The notes under the pieces: generated by a model
Database searches by the model: none
What the model saw: the letters and a program-made list of their open reading frames with translations, nothing else
Told to the model about the DNA's origin: nothing
Made by a program: the position numbers and the translations under genes
Shown: piece by piece, positions 1 to 7,331 of the stretch
Position numbering within the stretch: position 1 is the first letter of the stretch
Layout of the letters: every line of letters begins with the position of its first letter
NCBI GenBank assembly: GCA_023387715.1
Contig: JAEWHQ010000330.1
Span: 1 to 10,993 of the forward strand
Length of the DNA stretch: 10,993 nt
Direction of reading: 5' to 3'
Source of the DNA: Pseudomonadota bacterium
GTDB lineage: Bacteria > Pseudomonadota > Alphaproteobacteria > Rhizobiales > Rhizobiaceae

Positions 1-820
1 TGTTAAAGCAGTGGAAAACACCAGCGGGAATGGCCTTTTTCAGATCAGCACTGCGCAGCACGATATTCGGTGATTTTCCGCCCAGTTCCTGATGTACACG
101 CTTGACGGTTGGTGCCGCACTTTGCGCGACAATCACACCGGCGCGGGTGGAGCCGGTAAAGGAAACCATGTCGACATCTTTATGCTCGGCAAGCACCTGC
201 CCGACACTTGGGCCATCACCATTGACCAGATTGAACACGCCTTTCGGCACGCCTGCTTCATGCATGATTTCAGCAAACAGAATAGCGTTTAACGGAGCAA
301 TTTCCGAAGGTTTCAGCACCATGGTGCAACCGGCAGCAATGGCAGGTGCAACCTTGGAGGCGATCTGGTTGATCGGCCAGTTCCAAGGGGTAATCATCGC
401 CACCACACCCACCGGCTCATGGGTGATTTTGGTTTGCCCCTGCATATAATCAAAATCAAACTCTTCGAGTGTTTTGATCATCTGCGCCAAATGGCCGGTG
501 CCGGTGCCAGCCTGATCGCTGATTGCCATATCTAGCGGCGCGCCCATTTCCTGTGAGATAATTTTTCCGAATTCTTCGATACGGTCATTATAGGCAGCCA
601 AAAGACGCTTCAAAATATCAAGGCGCTCTTGTTTGGTTGTTTGCGAAAAGCTTGTGAAGGCGGCTTTTGCAGCCGCAACGGCCTTGTCAGCATCAGCTTT
701 GCTGCCAGCGGAAATAGTCGCAAAGACCTGCTCGGTGGAAGGATCAATCACATCAATCGTGGCAGGCACGACCGGATCAACCCATGCGCCATCAATATAG
801 AATTTTTTTGCGTTTTGCAT
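1..820 (-). CDS. Aldehyde dehydrogenase family protein (N-terminal 273 residues; 3' end outside window)
   Basis: NAD(P)-dependent cytosolic oxidation of an aldehyde to the carboxylic acid; the substrate cannot be read from the sequence. The protein begins MQNAKKFYIDGAWVDPV, a usual start for this family. Visible motifs are TPWNWP at residues 144-149 (N147 is the oxyanion asparagine of the family), the NAD-site FTGS at 221-224, and ELGGK at 245-249 with E245 as the general base. The catalytic cysteine lies just past the window edge: the last residues read GVFHCFN, directly before the expected N-x-GQ-x-C motif. The family is usually about 475-500 residues, so roughly 200 are missing. The start is supported by AGGAG eight bases upstream of the ATG. 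The gene is divergent from arsC across 131 bp. Family assignment is secure; substrate is unknown. Confidence 0.93.
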   Translation of the reverse strand, partial: MQNAKKFYIDGAWVDPVVPATIDVIDPSTEQVFATISAGSKADADKAVAAAKAAFTSFSQTTKQERLDILKRLLAAYNDRIEEFGKIISQEMGAPLDMAISDQAGTGTGHLAQMIKTLEEFDFDYMQGQTKITHEPVGVVAMITPWNWPINQIASKVAPAIAAGCTMVLKPSEIAPLNAILFAEIMHEAGVPKGVFNLVNGDGPSVGQVLAEHKDVDMVSFTGSTRAGVIVAQSAAPTVKRVHQELGGKSPNIVLRSADLKKAIPAGVFHCFN

Positions 821-951
821 GGGGGGAGCTCCTGTACCGGTTGCGATTTGTTTGTGATAAGCAAAGATCAAATATGTTAGCTATAGACATGGGGGCTATA
901 GTGGTTCACGTCAACCGCAATCATAAAGCGCTTATGTGAAACGGAGAAGAA
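821..951. promoter_or_regulatory. Divergent intergenic region between the aldehyde dehydrogenase gene and arsC
   Basis: This 131-bp spacer must hold the promoters and both ribosome-binding sites of two diverging genes. It contains AGGAG for the dehydrogenase and GGAG just before the arsC ATG. Two copies of the palindrome CTATAG, separated by nine bases (ACATGGGGG), lie near 887-907 and could be an operator or overlapping -10 elements. On the minus strand a TTGACG hexamer near 912-917 is a possible -35, but I see no well-spaced -10 for it. The regulatory reading is inference. Confidence 0.35.
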
Positions 952-1302
952 ATGTCAGTTATCATTTATCATAATCCGGCTTGCAGCACATCCCGTAATG
1001 CACTGGCGGCAATCCGTGAAAAAGGCATTGAGCCGCAGATTATTGAATATTTGAAAACACCGCCAAGCCGCGATGAATTGAAAGCCGTGATTGCAAAATC
1101 GGGCGAGCCGTTGCGCCATTTTCTGCGTGAGCGCGGCACGCCCTACGAGGCACTTGGCCTTGGCGATGAAAGCCTTTCCGATGACGCATTGCTGGATGCA
1201 ATGATGGCACATCCGGTGCTGATTAACCGCCCTATTGTGGTCAGTGATAAAGGTGCTGTTCTTGGCCGCCCGCTGGATAAAATTTTTGATGTGCTGCCGT
1301 AA
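952..1302 (+). CDS. arsC: Arsenate reductase, glutaredoxin-dependent (ArsC family)
   Basis: Reduces arsenate to arsenite in the cytosol using glutathione and glutaredoxin, the known reaction of the R773 ArsC family. The 116-residue protein carries the signature HNPACSTSRN with catalytic Cys11. The three arginines that bind the oxyanion in R773 ArsC (R60, R94, R107) appear here as R59, R93 (in LINRPIVV) and R106 (in LGRP). It ends about 25 residues earlier than the 141-residue R773 enzyme, which removes only the C-terminal tail and no catalytic residue; short ArsC forms are common in bacteria. GGAG precedes the ATG. No arsR, arsB/acr3 or arsH is visible, so it is a stand-alone gene rather than part of a full ars operon. 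A role as a general Spx/ArsC-type reductase cannot be excluded. Confidence 0.93.
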   Translation: MSVIIYHNPACSTSRNALAAIREKGIEPQIIEYLKTPPSRDELKAVIAKSGEPLRHFLRERGTPYEALGLGDESLSDDALLDAMMAHPVLINRPIVVSDKGAVLGRPLDKIFDVLP

Positions 1303-1308
1303 TTAAAA

Positions 1309-1338
1309 AAAAGGCGGTCTCTGAGGAGGCCGCCTTTT
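1309..1338. terminator. Bidirectional rho-independent terminator between arsC and the peptide ABC ATPase gene
   Basis: A 13-bp stem (1309-1321 with 1326-1338, one G-T pair) closes a four-base TGAG loop. On the plus strand it is followed by TTTTGTTTTG; on the minus strand the run of eight A at 1305-1312 becomes the U-tract. It therefore serves both convergent genes, starting 7 nt after the arsC stop and 26 nt after the ATPase stop. Confidence 0.9.
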
Positions 1339-1363
1339 GTTTTGTTGTTGTGCAACTGAGGTT

Positions 1364-2968
1364 TTAAGTGCCGAAGCGCTTTTCGCTTAAAGCTGCCTGC
1401 ATCAGCGTTTTGGTATAAGCCTCACGCGGATGGTCAAACACCTGCACCGTGTCGCCCTGCTCAACGATTTTGCCGTTTTGCATGACAATCACATAGTCAG
1501 ACACAGCACGCACCACCGCCATATCATGACTGATGAAGAGATACGACAGGCCATATTGTGCCTGTAAATCACGCAGCAATGTCACCACTTGTTTTTGCAC
1601 CGAGCGGTCAAGCGCACTGGTCGGCTCGTCCAGCACAATGACGCGTGGCTTCAAAATCATCGTGCGGGCAATCGCAATACGCTGCCGCTGACCGCCGGAA
1701 AATTCGTGCGGATAGCGGTTACGCATCAACGGATCCATCCCCACTTCCAAAAGGGCTGCGCAGGCACGTTCATCACGCTGTTTGGCGGTCAGTGACGGCT
1801 CGTGGATCAGCAGGCCTTCGGTGATGATACGACCGATGGTCATACGTGGCGAAAGCGAGCCGAAGGGATCCTGAAACACTAATTGCAATTCACGGCGCAT
1901 CGGCCGCATGTCCTGCGGATCAAGCGGCAGCTCTTTGCCTAAATAGGCAATTTTACCGTCTGCTTTAAGAAGGCGCAAAATGGCGCGGCCGAGTGTCGAT
2001 TTGCCGGAGCCGGATTCGCCCACTACGCCGATGGTTTGTCCTTCTTTCAAGGTCAGCGAAATATCGTTGACGGCCTTGAGGACAGTTGTCGCTTTGAACC
2101 AGCTTTTTTTCAGGTCGAAGCTGACAGTGACATTGTCGGCTTGCATCAAAACCGGTGCATCCGCTGGTGGCGGGTTTTTGGTGCCTTCCGGCTCGGCATC
2201 AAGCAGCATTTTGGTGTAGTCATGCTCAGGCTGCCGGAAGATTTTCTGCGTTTCCGCCGCTTCCACCACTTCGCCGTTACGCATTACATAGACCTTGTCG
2301 GCAAAGCGTTTGACGATGCCCAGATCATGGGTGATGAAGACAATCGCCATGCCGAGGCGTTTTTGCAAATCGGCAAGCAGCTCCATGATCTGCGCCTGAA
2401 TGGTCACATCCAGCGCTGTGGTCGGTTCGTCAGCAATGAGGATATCCGGATTGTTGGCAAGCGCCATTGCAATCATCACGCGCTGACGCTGGCCGCCGGA
2501 AAGTTCATAAGGATAGCTGTCGATGCGGCGTTCCGGTTCGGGAATGCCGACGAGTTTCAACAACTCGATAATGCGCGGGCGGGCAGTTTTCTTGGTATAA
2601 CCGCCATGGAAACGCAAAGGCTCGGCCAATTGCTCGCCAATGCGGTAGAGCGGGTCAAGCGAGGTCATCGGCTCCTGAAAAATCATGGTGATTTTCGCAC
2701 CACGGATTTTATTTAAGCTCTGATCGCTCATGCCGATCATGTCCTGACCGCGATAAAGTGCCTGACCACTGGCTTCACCATTTTTGGCAAGCAAGCCCAT
2801 GATGGCCATGGTGGTCTGGCTTTTACCGGAGCCGGATTCACCGACAATGGCAATGGTTTCTCCGGCCTTCACATCCAGATCAATGCCGCGCACGGCTTCT
2901 ACCGGCCCGTCATTGGTTGTAAATGTAACGCGAAGGTCGCGGACAGTCAGAATGCTATCTTGTGTCAT
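1364..2968 (-). CDS. Peptide ABC transporter ATP-binding protein, two ATPase domains in one chain (YejF-like / OppD-OppF fusion)
   Basis: Cytoplasmic motor of the oligopeptide importer; one 534-residue chain supplies both ATPase domains that OppD and OppF supply as separate proteins. Domain 1: Walker A GESGSGKS 43-50, Q-loop Q98, signature LSGGQ 156-160, Walker B ILIADE 176-181, H-loop H214. Domain 2: Walker A GESGSGKS 317-324, Q366, signature FSGGQ 423-427, Walker B VIVLDE 443-448, H481. All catalytic elements are intact in both halves, so two working ATP sites are expected. Length and layout match E. coli YejF (about 529 residues). The cysteine-rich C-terminal extension of classical OppD/DppD is absent. 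The ATG lies 1 nt after the oppC stop and has GAAGGA eight bases upstream, so the two are translationally coupled. Last gene of the operon, ending at the shared terminator. Confidence 0.95.
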   Translation of the reverse strand: MTQDSILTVRDLRVTFTTNDGPVEAVRGIDLDVKAGETIAIVGESGSGKSQTTMAIMGLLAKNGEASGQALYRGQDMIGMSDQSLNKIRGAKITMIFQEPMTSLDPLYRIGEQLAEPLRFHGGYTKKTARPRIIELLKLVGIPEPERRIDSYPYELSGGQRQRVMIAMALANNPDILIADEPTTALDVTIQAQIMELLADLQKRLGMAIVFITHDLGIVKRFADKVYVMRNGEVVEAAETQKIFRQPEHDYTKMLLDAEPEGTKNPPPADAPVLMQADNVTVSFDLKKSWFKATTVLKAVNDISLTLKEGQTIGVVGESGSGKSTLGRAILRLLKADGKIAYLGKELPLDPQDMRPMRRELQLVFQDPFGSLSPRMTIGRIITEGLLIHEPSLTAKQRDERACAALLEVGMDPLMRNRYPHEFSGGQRQRIAIARTMILKPRVIVLDEPTSALDRSVQKQVVTLLRDLQAQYGLSYLFISHDMAVVRAVSDYVIVMQNGKIVEQGDTVQVFDHPREAYTKTLMQAALSEKRFGT

Positions 2969-2969
2969 A

Positions 2970-4100
2970 TCAACGATCCTTCGGGTCTAAGCTGTCGCGC
3001 AATCCGTCGCCAAGGAAGTTTAGGGCGAACAGAATGAGGGTGAGGGTCAGAGCCGGCCAGATCAGCTGCCATGAAGCACCACGCATATTTTGTGCGCCTT
3101 CCGAAATCAGCAAACCAAGCGAGGTCATTGGATCCTGCACGCCGAGGCCAAGGAATGATAACAGGCTTTCAAGCAAAATGGCTTTTGGTACCAGCAAGGT
3201 TACAAACACAATCACAGGGCCCAAAGCGTTGGGGATAATATGACGGGTGATGATGCCGCGTCGTGTGGCTCCAAGGGCTTCTGCGGCTTGCACAAATTCC
3301 TGTCGTTTGAGGCTTAGTGTTTGTCCGCGGACAATACGTGCCATGTCCAGCCATTCAGTGGCACCAATGGCAATGAAGATGATGAAAATCGACCTTCCGA
3401 AAAACACCAGCATGAGAATGACGAAGAAGATGAAGGGAAGCGAATAAAGAATATCCACAACACGCATCATCACATTATCGACGCGTCCGCCCAAATAACC
3501 CGAAATCGCCCCGTAGCCAACGCCCAGCACCAAAGACATGATGGAGGCAAGAAGGCCGATCGCCAGCGAAATCCGCACACCGATCATGGTGCGTGATAAC
3601 ATATCACGTCCCAGATTGTCGGTGCCGAGCAGGAAGTAATTGCGTGCAACATTGAGCGTCAGTGTGCCGCTTAACCCATCAGGCGCCAGTTCGATTGTCG
3701 GCTTGCTGAAGAGGTCGGAGCGCTCAAAGTAGCGCAAAACACGTTCATCTGTCTCACGCTGTGCGGTGAACGGCACTGTAATATTGCTGCCCGACAGCTC
3801 CGGTTCGGCCGATGCTTTCAGGCGCGCACGCGCCAGCTCTTTTTCAAGGCCGGGCAAAACGGTGTCGGCGCGCGGATAAGCTTCAAGGCTTGGCGCAACC
3901 CGCACGAATTGCGGGTAGATTTTATCATAAGGATGCGGGCTCAGCATCGGCCCGAAAATGCTGGCCAATGAGAGAACCGCAAGCACAATCGCGCTGGCAA
4001 CAGCCGCTTTGTTTTTGCGCAGGCGTATCCATGCATCCTGCCAGAGAGAGCGTCCTGCAATCGCAGGGGCTTGAGCGGAGTTTACAGATAAATCAGTCAT
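2970..4100 (-). CDS. oppC: Oligopeptide ABC transporter permease OppC, with a long periplasmic insertion
   Basis: One of two inner-membrane permease subunits of the peptide importer. I start it at the ATG whose bases overlap the oppB TGA (ATGACTGA, 8-nt overlap), giving 376 residues beginning MTDLSVNSAQ. An in-frame ATG 24 codons upstream, inside oppB, is unlikely. TM1 is about residues 35-53. A soluble segment of roughly 100 residues (54-155) follows, rich in charged residues. Then come the OppC motif LLGTDNLGRDMLSR (157-170), further membrane segments, and the EAA loop that contacts the ATPase (about 261-290, EALGATRRGIITRHIIPNA). The C-terminus LDPKDR is typical. E. coli OppC has about 302 residues; the excess is mostly in the periplasmic segment. 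The function of that insertion is unknown. Confidence 0.93.
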   Translation of the reverse strand: MTDLSVNSAQAPAIAGRSLWQDAWIRLRKNKAAVASAIVLAVLSLASIFGPMLSPHPYDKIYPQFVRVAPSLEAYPRADTVLPGLEKELARARLKASAEPELSGSNITVPFTAQRETDERVLRYFERSDLFSKPTIELAPDGLSGTLTLNVARNYFLLGTDNLGRDMLSRTMIGVRISLAIGLLASIMSLVLGVGYGAISGYLGGRVDNVMMRVVDILYSLPFIFFVILMLVFFGRSIFIIFIAIGATEWLDMARIVRGQTLSLKRQEFVQAAEALGATRRGIITRHIIPNALGPVIVFVTLLVPKAILLESLLSFLGLGVQDPMTSLGLLISEGAQNMRGASWQLIWPALTLTLILFALNFLGDGLRDSLDPKDR

Positions 4101-5016
4101 AACGCACCCGTGGATCAAGCCATGCATAAATGAGATCGACAATGAGATTGAAGAGCACAACAAAAACGGCAATCACAACAACGGTTCCCATGACCAGTGT
4201 ATAATCGCGTCCGAGTGCGCCTTGCACAAAATAACGGCCGATACCCGGAATGCCGTAGATCGTTTCAATCACAACAGAACCGGTGAGCAGTGAAGCAGCT
4301 GTTGGCCCCAGATAAGAGACTGCTGGCAGCATGGCGGCACGCAAGGCATGAACACCCACCACAATGCGTGCAGGCAGGCCATAGGCGCGTGCTGTACGCA
4401 CATGGTTGGCACGTAATGCCTCAATGGTCGCGCCGCGCACCAGACGCGCAATAACGCCCACTTGCGGCAATGCAAGGGTAATAACCGGCAAGATCCAGTA
4501 AGACACATCTGCCGATGACCAGCCACCGGCCGGAACCCAGCCCAAAATCACGCCGAAAAACAGGCTGAGGATTGGGGCAACGACAAAGTTTGGTGTGGTG
4601 ATGCCAAAGGTTGCGATGGCAACGATGGCATAATCGAATTTCGAATTTTGTTTGAGTGCTGCGATACAGCCAAGAATGGTGCCGATAATGGCGGCTAGTG
4701 ACAGGCCGAGCGCGCCAAGCATAATGGAAACAGGCAGGCCGGCTGCAAACAGATCATTGACGCTAAAGTCGCGACGGGCAAAACTTGGCCCCAGATCACC
4801 TTGTAAGAGATTGCCCAGATAAATCAGATATTGCTGCCATAAAGGTGCATCCATATTATAGGCTTTGCGTAAGTTTGCCATGATCAGCGGATCAATTGGC
4901 CGCTCCAGATCAAAAGGCCCGCCCGGTGCCAGCCGGATCATAAAAAATGTGATGGTGACGATAATTAAGACAGTGGGTATTGCGCCAGCAAGTCGTCGGA
5001 GTGTGTAACTTAACAT
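4093..5016 (-). CDS. oppB: Oligopeptide ABC transporter permease OppB
   Basis: Inner-membrane permease that pairs with OppC. The 307 residues match the 306 of E. coli OppB and follow it closely: start MLSYTLRRLAGAIPT, then RLAPGGPF (28-35), GDLGPSF (73-79), VNDL (86-89), TPNFVVAP (141-148), and the ending LDPRVRYD. Hydrophobic segments at about 9-29, 98-120, 130-157, 173-192, 229-250 and 276-300 fit the usual six membrane spans. The EAA loop is about 199-225 (EALRANHVRTARAYGLPAR). AAGGA lies eight bases before the ATG. It is separated from oppA by 316 nt, which include a strong hairpin, and overlaps oppC by 8 nt. Its level probably depends on read-through of that hairpin or on an internal promoter. 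Confidence 0.95.
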   Translation of the reverse strand: MLSYTLRRLAGAIPTVLIIVTITFFMIRLAPGGPFDLERPIDPLIMANLRKAYNMDAPLWQQYLIYLGNLLQGDLGPSFARRDFSVNDLFAAGLPVSIMLGALGLSLAAIIGTILGCIAALKQNSKFDYAIVAIATFGITTPNFVVAPILSLFFGVILGWVPAGGWSSADVSYWILPVITLALPQVGVIARLVRGATIEALRANHVRTARAYGLPARIVVGVHALRAAMLPAVSYLGPTAASLLTGSVVIETIYGIPGIGRYFVQGALGRDYTLVMGTVVVIAVFVVLFNLIVDLIYAWLDPRVRYD

Positions 5017-5290
5017 CGGTTTATTCCTTGCATGAACGCACCCTTCAATTTTTAAAACGTCAGCCCGAAGGCGACAGTTGTTCGTCTTGTGCTCGTTGAA
5101 ATTATCATGTCAGCCATCAACGCCTTTTTTGATCAGGATTACAAAAATCGAAGATGAAATGCGAAGAGCCGGTCAGGTGATGATGATAAAGGCGGTTATT
5201 GCCTTTGCACCTGTGATCAACGGCGATCTTACTGCGCTTATTTTAAAGCATTTGGTCGCTGGCTAATAATTTCTAATTGAAAATAAGAAC
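5017..5290. other. Long oppA-oppB spacer with no recognised gene
   Basis: Between the post-oppA hairpin and oppB there is about 270 nt without a gene I recognise. On the plus strand a reading frame from a TTG near 5078 runs to 5266, encoding a 62-residue peptide ending ALILKHLVAG. It has no clear ribosome-binding site and no family I recognise, so I do not call it a gene. A small hairpin, AAAGGC/GCCTTT, lies at 5188-5206. A secondary promoter for oppBC and the ATPase could be here, but I cannot identify one with confidence. Confidence 0.4.
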
Positions 5291-5325
5291 TCACGGCTGC
5301 GAAGATTATCTCTTCGCAGCCGTGA
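5291..5325 (-). terminator. Perfect 15-bp hairpin after oppA (attenuator or mRNA-stabilising structure)
   Basis: Positions 5291-5305 are exactly complementary to 5311-5325, closing a five-base loop (5306-5310). The hairpin starts 7 nt after the oppA stop. On the minus strand it is followed by GTTCTTATTTTC, which is only moderately U-rich, so partial termination is likelier than full. Such a structure between a binding-protein gene and its permease genes commonly lets the binding protein be made in excess. Confidence 0.7.
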
Positions 5326-5332
5326 AACGTGA

Positions 5333-6913
5333 TTAATCCTTCAAGGACAGCCAACGGGTTGCGTGCGCATCCATCAGGTTATCGTCATAACCTTCAACAT
5401 TGTCTGCAACGAGCGCGCGGGATGAGTAGTAAAGGATTGGAATAACCGCGGTTTCTTTGAGCATCAGGCGCTCTGCATCAGCCAGTACTTCTGCACGGGC
5501 TTTCATATCCGTTGTAGCAGCTGCCTTGGCAATCAGCGCATCATAGTCTTTGTTTGACCATTTCGAATAGTTGAAGCTGATGCCGGTGCCGGTCAGGAAC
5601 AGGAAGTTCTGAGGATCGTTATAGTCACCAATCCAGCCAGCGCGTGCGATATCGAACGGACCATCTTCACGAAGGAAGTTAAAATAGGTCGCGCCTTCGG
5701 TTTCGTTGAGCGAAGCCTTGATGCCGATATTGCTGAGCATATCAGCAATGGCAGCCATGGTGTTTTTGTTGTTTTCAGAGGTGTTGTAGAGGAGTTCGAT
5801 AGACAGTGAACCCGGCGCAACGCCTGCTTCTTTCAGGAGTTCTTTTGCCTTGTCTTCACGCTCAAGCATGTCATCTTTGGCAAATTCGAGCTGAACGCCG
5901 CCTTCAACATAGTTGTTGATGCCAGGAGGTACGACCGAATAACCCGGCAGCATGGTATTTTGCCAGACCTGTTCGGACAAGAATTCACGGTCGATGGCCA
6001 TGGAAATGGCTTCACGAACACGCGGGTCTTTCAGCTTGCTATCAGCGGTTTTGCCTTTGATCGGCAGATAATAAGAGCCGAGATAAGGGGCAATACGGAA
6101 TTCCTTGGCCAGATTTTTCTTTACATAGTCAATCTGTTCCGCCGGCACGTCCGAGCAAACCTGCACTTCTTTAGCTTCGAAGCGTCGCATACAGGATGCG
6201 CGGTCTTCAAAAGGAATCCAATTGACCGTATCAATCCTGACCTGATCCGCATCGTAATAATGCGGGTTCTTTTTCATGACGATTTTGTCGTTCGGCTGGA
6301 AGCTTTCCAGCATAAAGGCACCATTGGTGACCATTTTGCCAGCGGCTGTAAACTTGTCGCCGTTTGCTTCAACGCTCTTCTGGTGCATCGGCAGACCGGT
6401 TTGGTGGGTCAGCAGTTCCAGAAAGTAAGGGGTCGGTGCATTGAGGGTGATTTTCAGCGTGTGATCATCAACAGCTTCAACGCCGAGCTCTTCGAGAGGC
6501 TTCTTGCCACCTGCAATCTCTTCTGCATTTTTAATCGGGAACAGCATGCTGGCATAGCCCGCAGCGGTGGCCGGATTCATAATGCGGCGATAAGCAAAGA
6601 GGAAATCACCGGCAGTGACCGGATCGCCATTCGACCATTTGGCATCATCACGCAGATGGAAGGTGTAAACCAGACCGTCTTCGCAAATATCCCATGACTT
6701 TGCAGTACCGGCAACCGGAATGCCCTTTGCATCCTGAATAACCAGACCGTCATAGAGGTCTTTCATAATGCGGCCTTCAGAGACCGTTGATGTGCGATGA
6801 TGGTCAAGCGTTGCCGGATCGGTATCGTTACCGCGGTTGAAAACCACTTCGGCATTGGCGATGCCGGTAAATGCAAACGCGCAAACGCTCGCCAGTAAAA
6901 TCTTCTTAAACAT
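5333..6913 (-). CDS. oppA: Oligopeptide-binding protein OppA (periplasmic, SBP_bac_5 family)
   Basis: Periplasmic receptor that captures peptides and delivers them to OppB/OppC. The 526-residue protein has a type I signal peptide: KK, a hydrophobic core at about 5-18, and probable cleavage after ANA at residue 21. The mature chain begins EVVFNRGNDTDPATLDH, as in OppA proteins. The family core follows: AKSWDICEDGLVYTF (71-85) and HLRDDAKWSNGDPVTAGDF (86-104), which is the usual signature of this binding-protein class; later comes DPRVREAISMAIDRE. C11 is not in a lipobox, so it should be soluble rather than a lipoprotein. GGGGAGG sits about 4-5 bases before the ATG, a strong ribosome-binding site fitting high expression. 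First gene of the operon. The MppA/murein-peptide type is an alternative specificity that sequence alone cannot exclude. Confidence 0.95.
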   Translation of the reverse strand: MFKKILLASVCAFAFTGIANAEVVFNRGNDTDPATLDHHRTSTVSEGRIMKDLYDGLVIQDAKGIPVAGTAKSWDICEDGLVYTFHLRDDAKWSNGDPVTAGDFLFAYRRIMNPATAAGYASMLFPIKNAEEIAGGKKPLEELGVEAVDDHTLKITLNAPTPYFLELLTHQTGLPMHQKSVEANGDKFTAAGKMVTNGAFMLESFQPNDKIVMKKNPHYYDADQVRIDTVNWIPFEDRASCMRRFEAKEVQVCSDVPAEQIDYVKKNLAKEFRIAPYLGSYYLPIKGKTADSKLKDPRVREAISMAIDREFLSEQVWQNTMLPGYSVVPPGINNYVEGGVQLEFAKDDMLEREDKAKELLKEAGVAPGSLSIELLYNTSENNKNTMAAIADMLSNIGIKASLNETEGATYFNFLREDGPFDIARAGWIGDYNDPQNFLFLTGTGISFNYSKWSNKDYDALIAKAAATTDMKARAEVLADAERLMLKETAVIPILYYSSRALVADNVEGYDDNLMDAHATRWLSLKD

Positions 6914-6947
6914 TAAACCTCCCCTCGGAAAAAAGCTTTAGGCATAT

Positions 6948-6975
6948 ATGATATTATGTTCTGAAACCCTGACAA
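6948..6975 (-). promoter_or_regulatory. Predicted sigma-70 promoter of oppA
   Basis: On the minus strand, TTGTCA (6970-6975, 5/6 to TTGACA) and TATCAT (6948-6953, 5/6 to TATAAT) are separated by 16 bases. Transcription would start near 6941, leaving a leader of about 27 nt that holds the strong GGGGAGG site. An 8-bp palindrome, CAATATTG (6983-6990), lies just upstream of the -35 and may be an operator. Confidence 0.55.
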
Positions 6976-7119
6976 GAGGGAGCAATATTGTTAGTTTGTT
7001 TAATGGGGGTGGACAACCCTTGGTTGCTTTACGCGCAGTGAAAAATAGTTTTTCGATGTAACAATCGAGAGTGTCCTGTCAATTGTGCAAAAATGGCTGA
7101 GATTTAAAGTTTTTTAAAA

Positions 7120-7159
7120 ATTCAAAATAAAGCTTTGGTTTTTAAAGTTTATTTTGAAT
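7120..7159. repeat. AT-rich inverted repeat (12-bp arms)
   Basis: ATTCAAAATAAA at 7120-7131 is perfectly complementary to TTTATTTTGAAT at 7148-7159. Inside, after a one-base bulge, CTTT (7133-7136) can pair with AAAG (7144-7147). Neither side has the GC-rich stem plus U-tract of a terminator. It lies about 145 bp upstream of the predicted oppA -35, so a protein-binding or bent-DNA site is possible. Confidence 0.6.
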
Positions 7160-7273
7160 GATGCGCTCATGTTCGCTTAAAAAGCATTGAAAAAGCAGAT
7201 TTCAGCTTTAAAACTTTAGTTGCATATCCGAATGCGAGAGTTCACCGGCCGGAAAGGCCACATTTTCAGTTGG

Positions 7274-7305
7274 TTTTAGCCGGAAACAACTATTTCCGGC
7301 TAAAA
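7274..7305. repeat. Perfect 13-bp inverted repeat
   Basis: TTTTAGCCGGAAA at 7274-7286 is fully complementary to TTTCCGGCTAAAA at 7293-7305, with a six-base loop CAACTA. No U-tract follows the stem on either strand beyond the stem's own T/A arms, so it is not a typical terminator for a known gene. It could be a structural element of a small RNA or an operator. Confidence 0.65.
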
Positions 7306-7331
7306 GATATAAAAAATATTTTTCATTTTGA

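Noticed and set aside
952..1302. An arsenic-resistance island
   Set aside because: Only arsC is present; neighbours are an aldehyde dehydrogenase and a peptide transporter, with no arsR, arsenite pump or arsH.
2036..2716. 226-residue plus-strand open frame opposite the ATPase gene
   Set aside because: It lies wholly antisense to a well-supported ABC ATPase gene and has no recognisable domain; a shadow frame.
4101..4172. Upstream ATG extension of OppC by 24 residues
   Set aside because: It would start inside oppB with no ribosome-binding site, while the ATGACTGA overlap gives a standard coupled start and an N-terminus without the extra residues.
5960..6697. 245-residue plus-strand open frame opposite oppA
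   Set aside because: Antisense to a clear OppA coding region with signal peptide and family motifs; no recognisable domain of its own.
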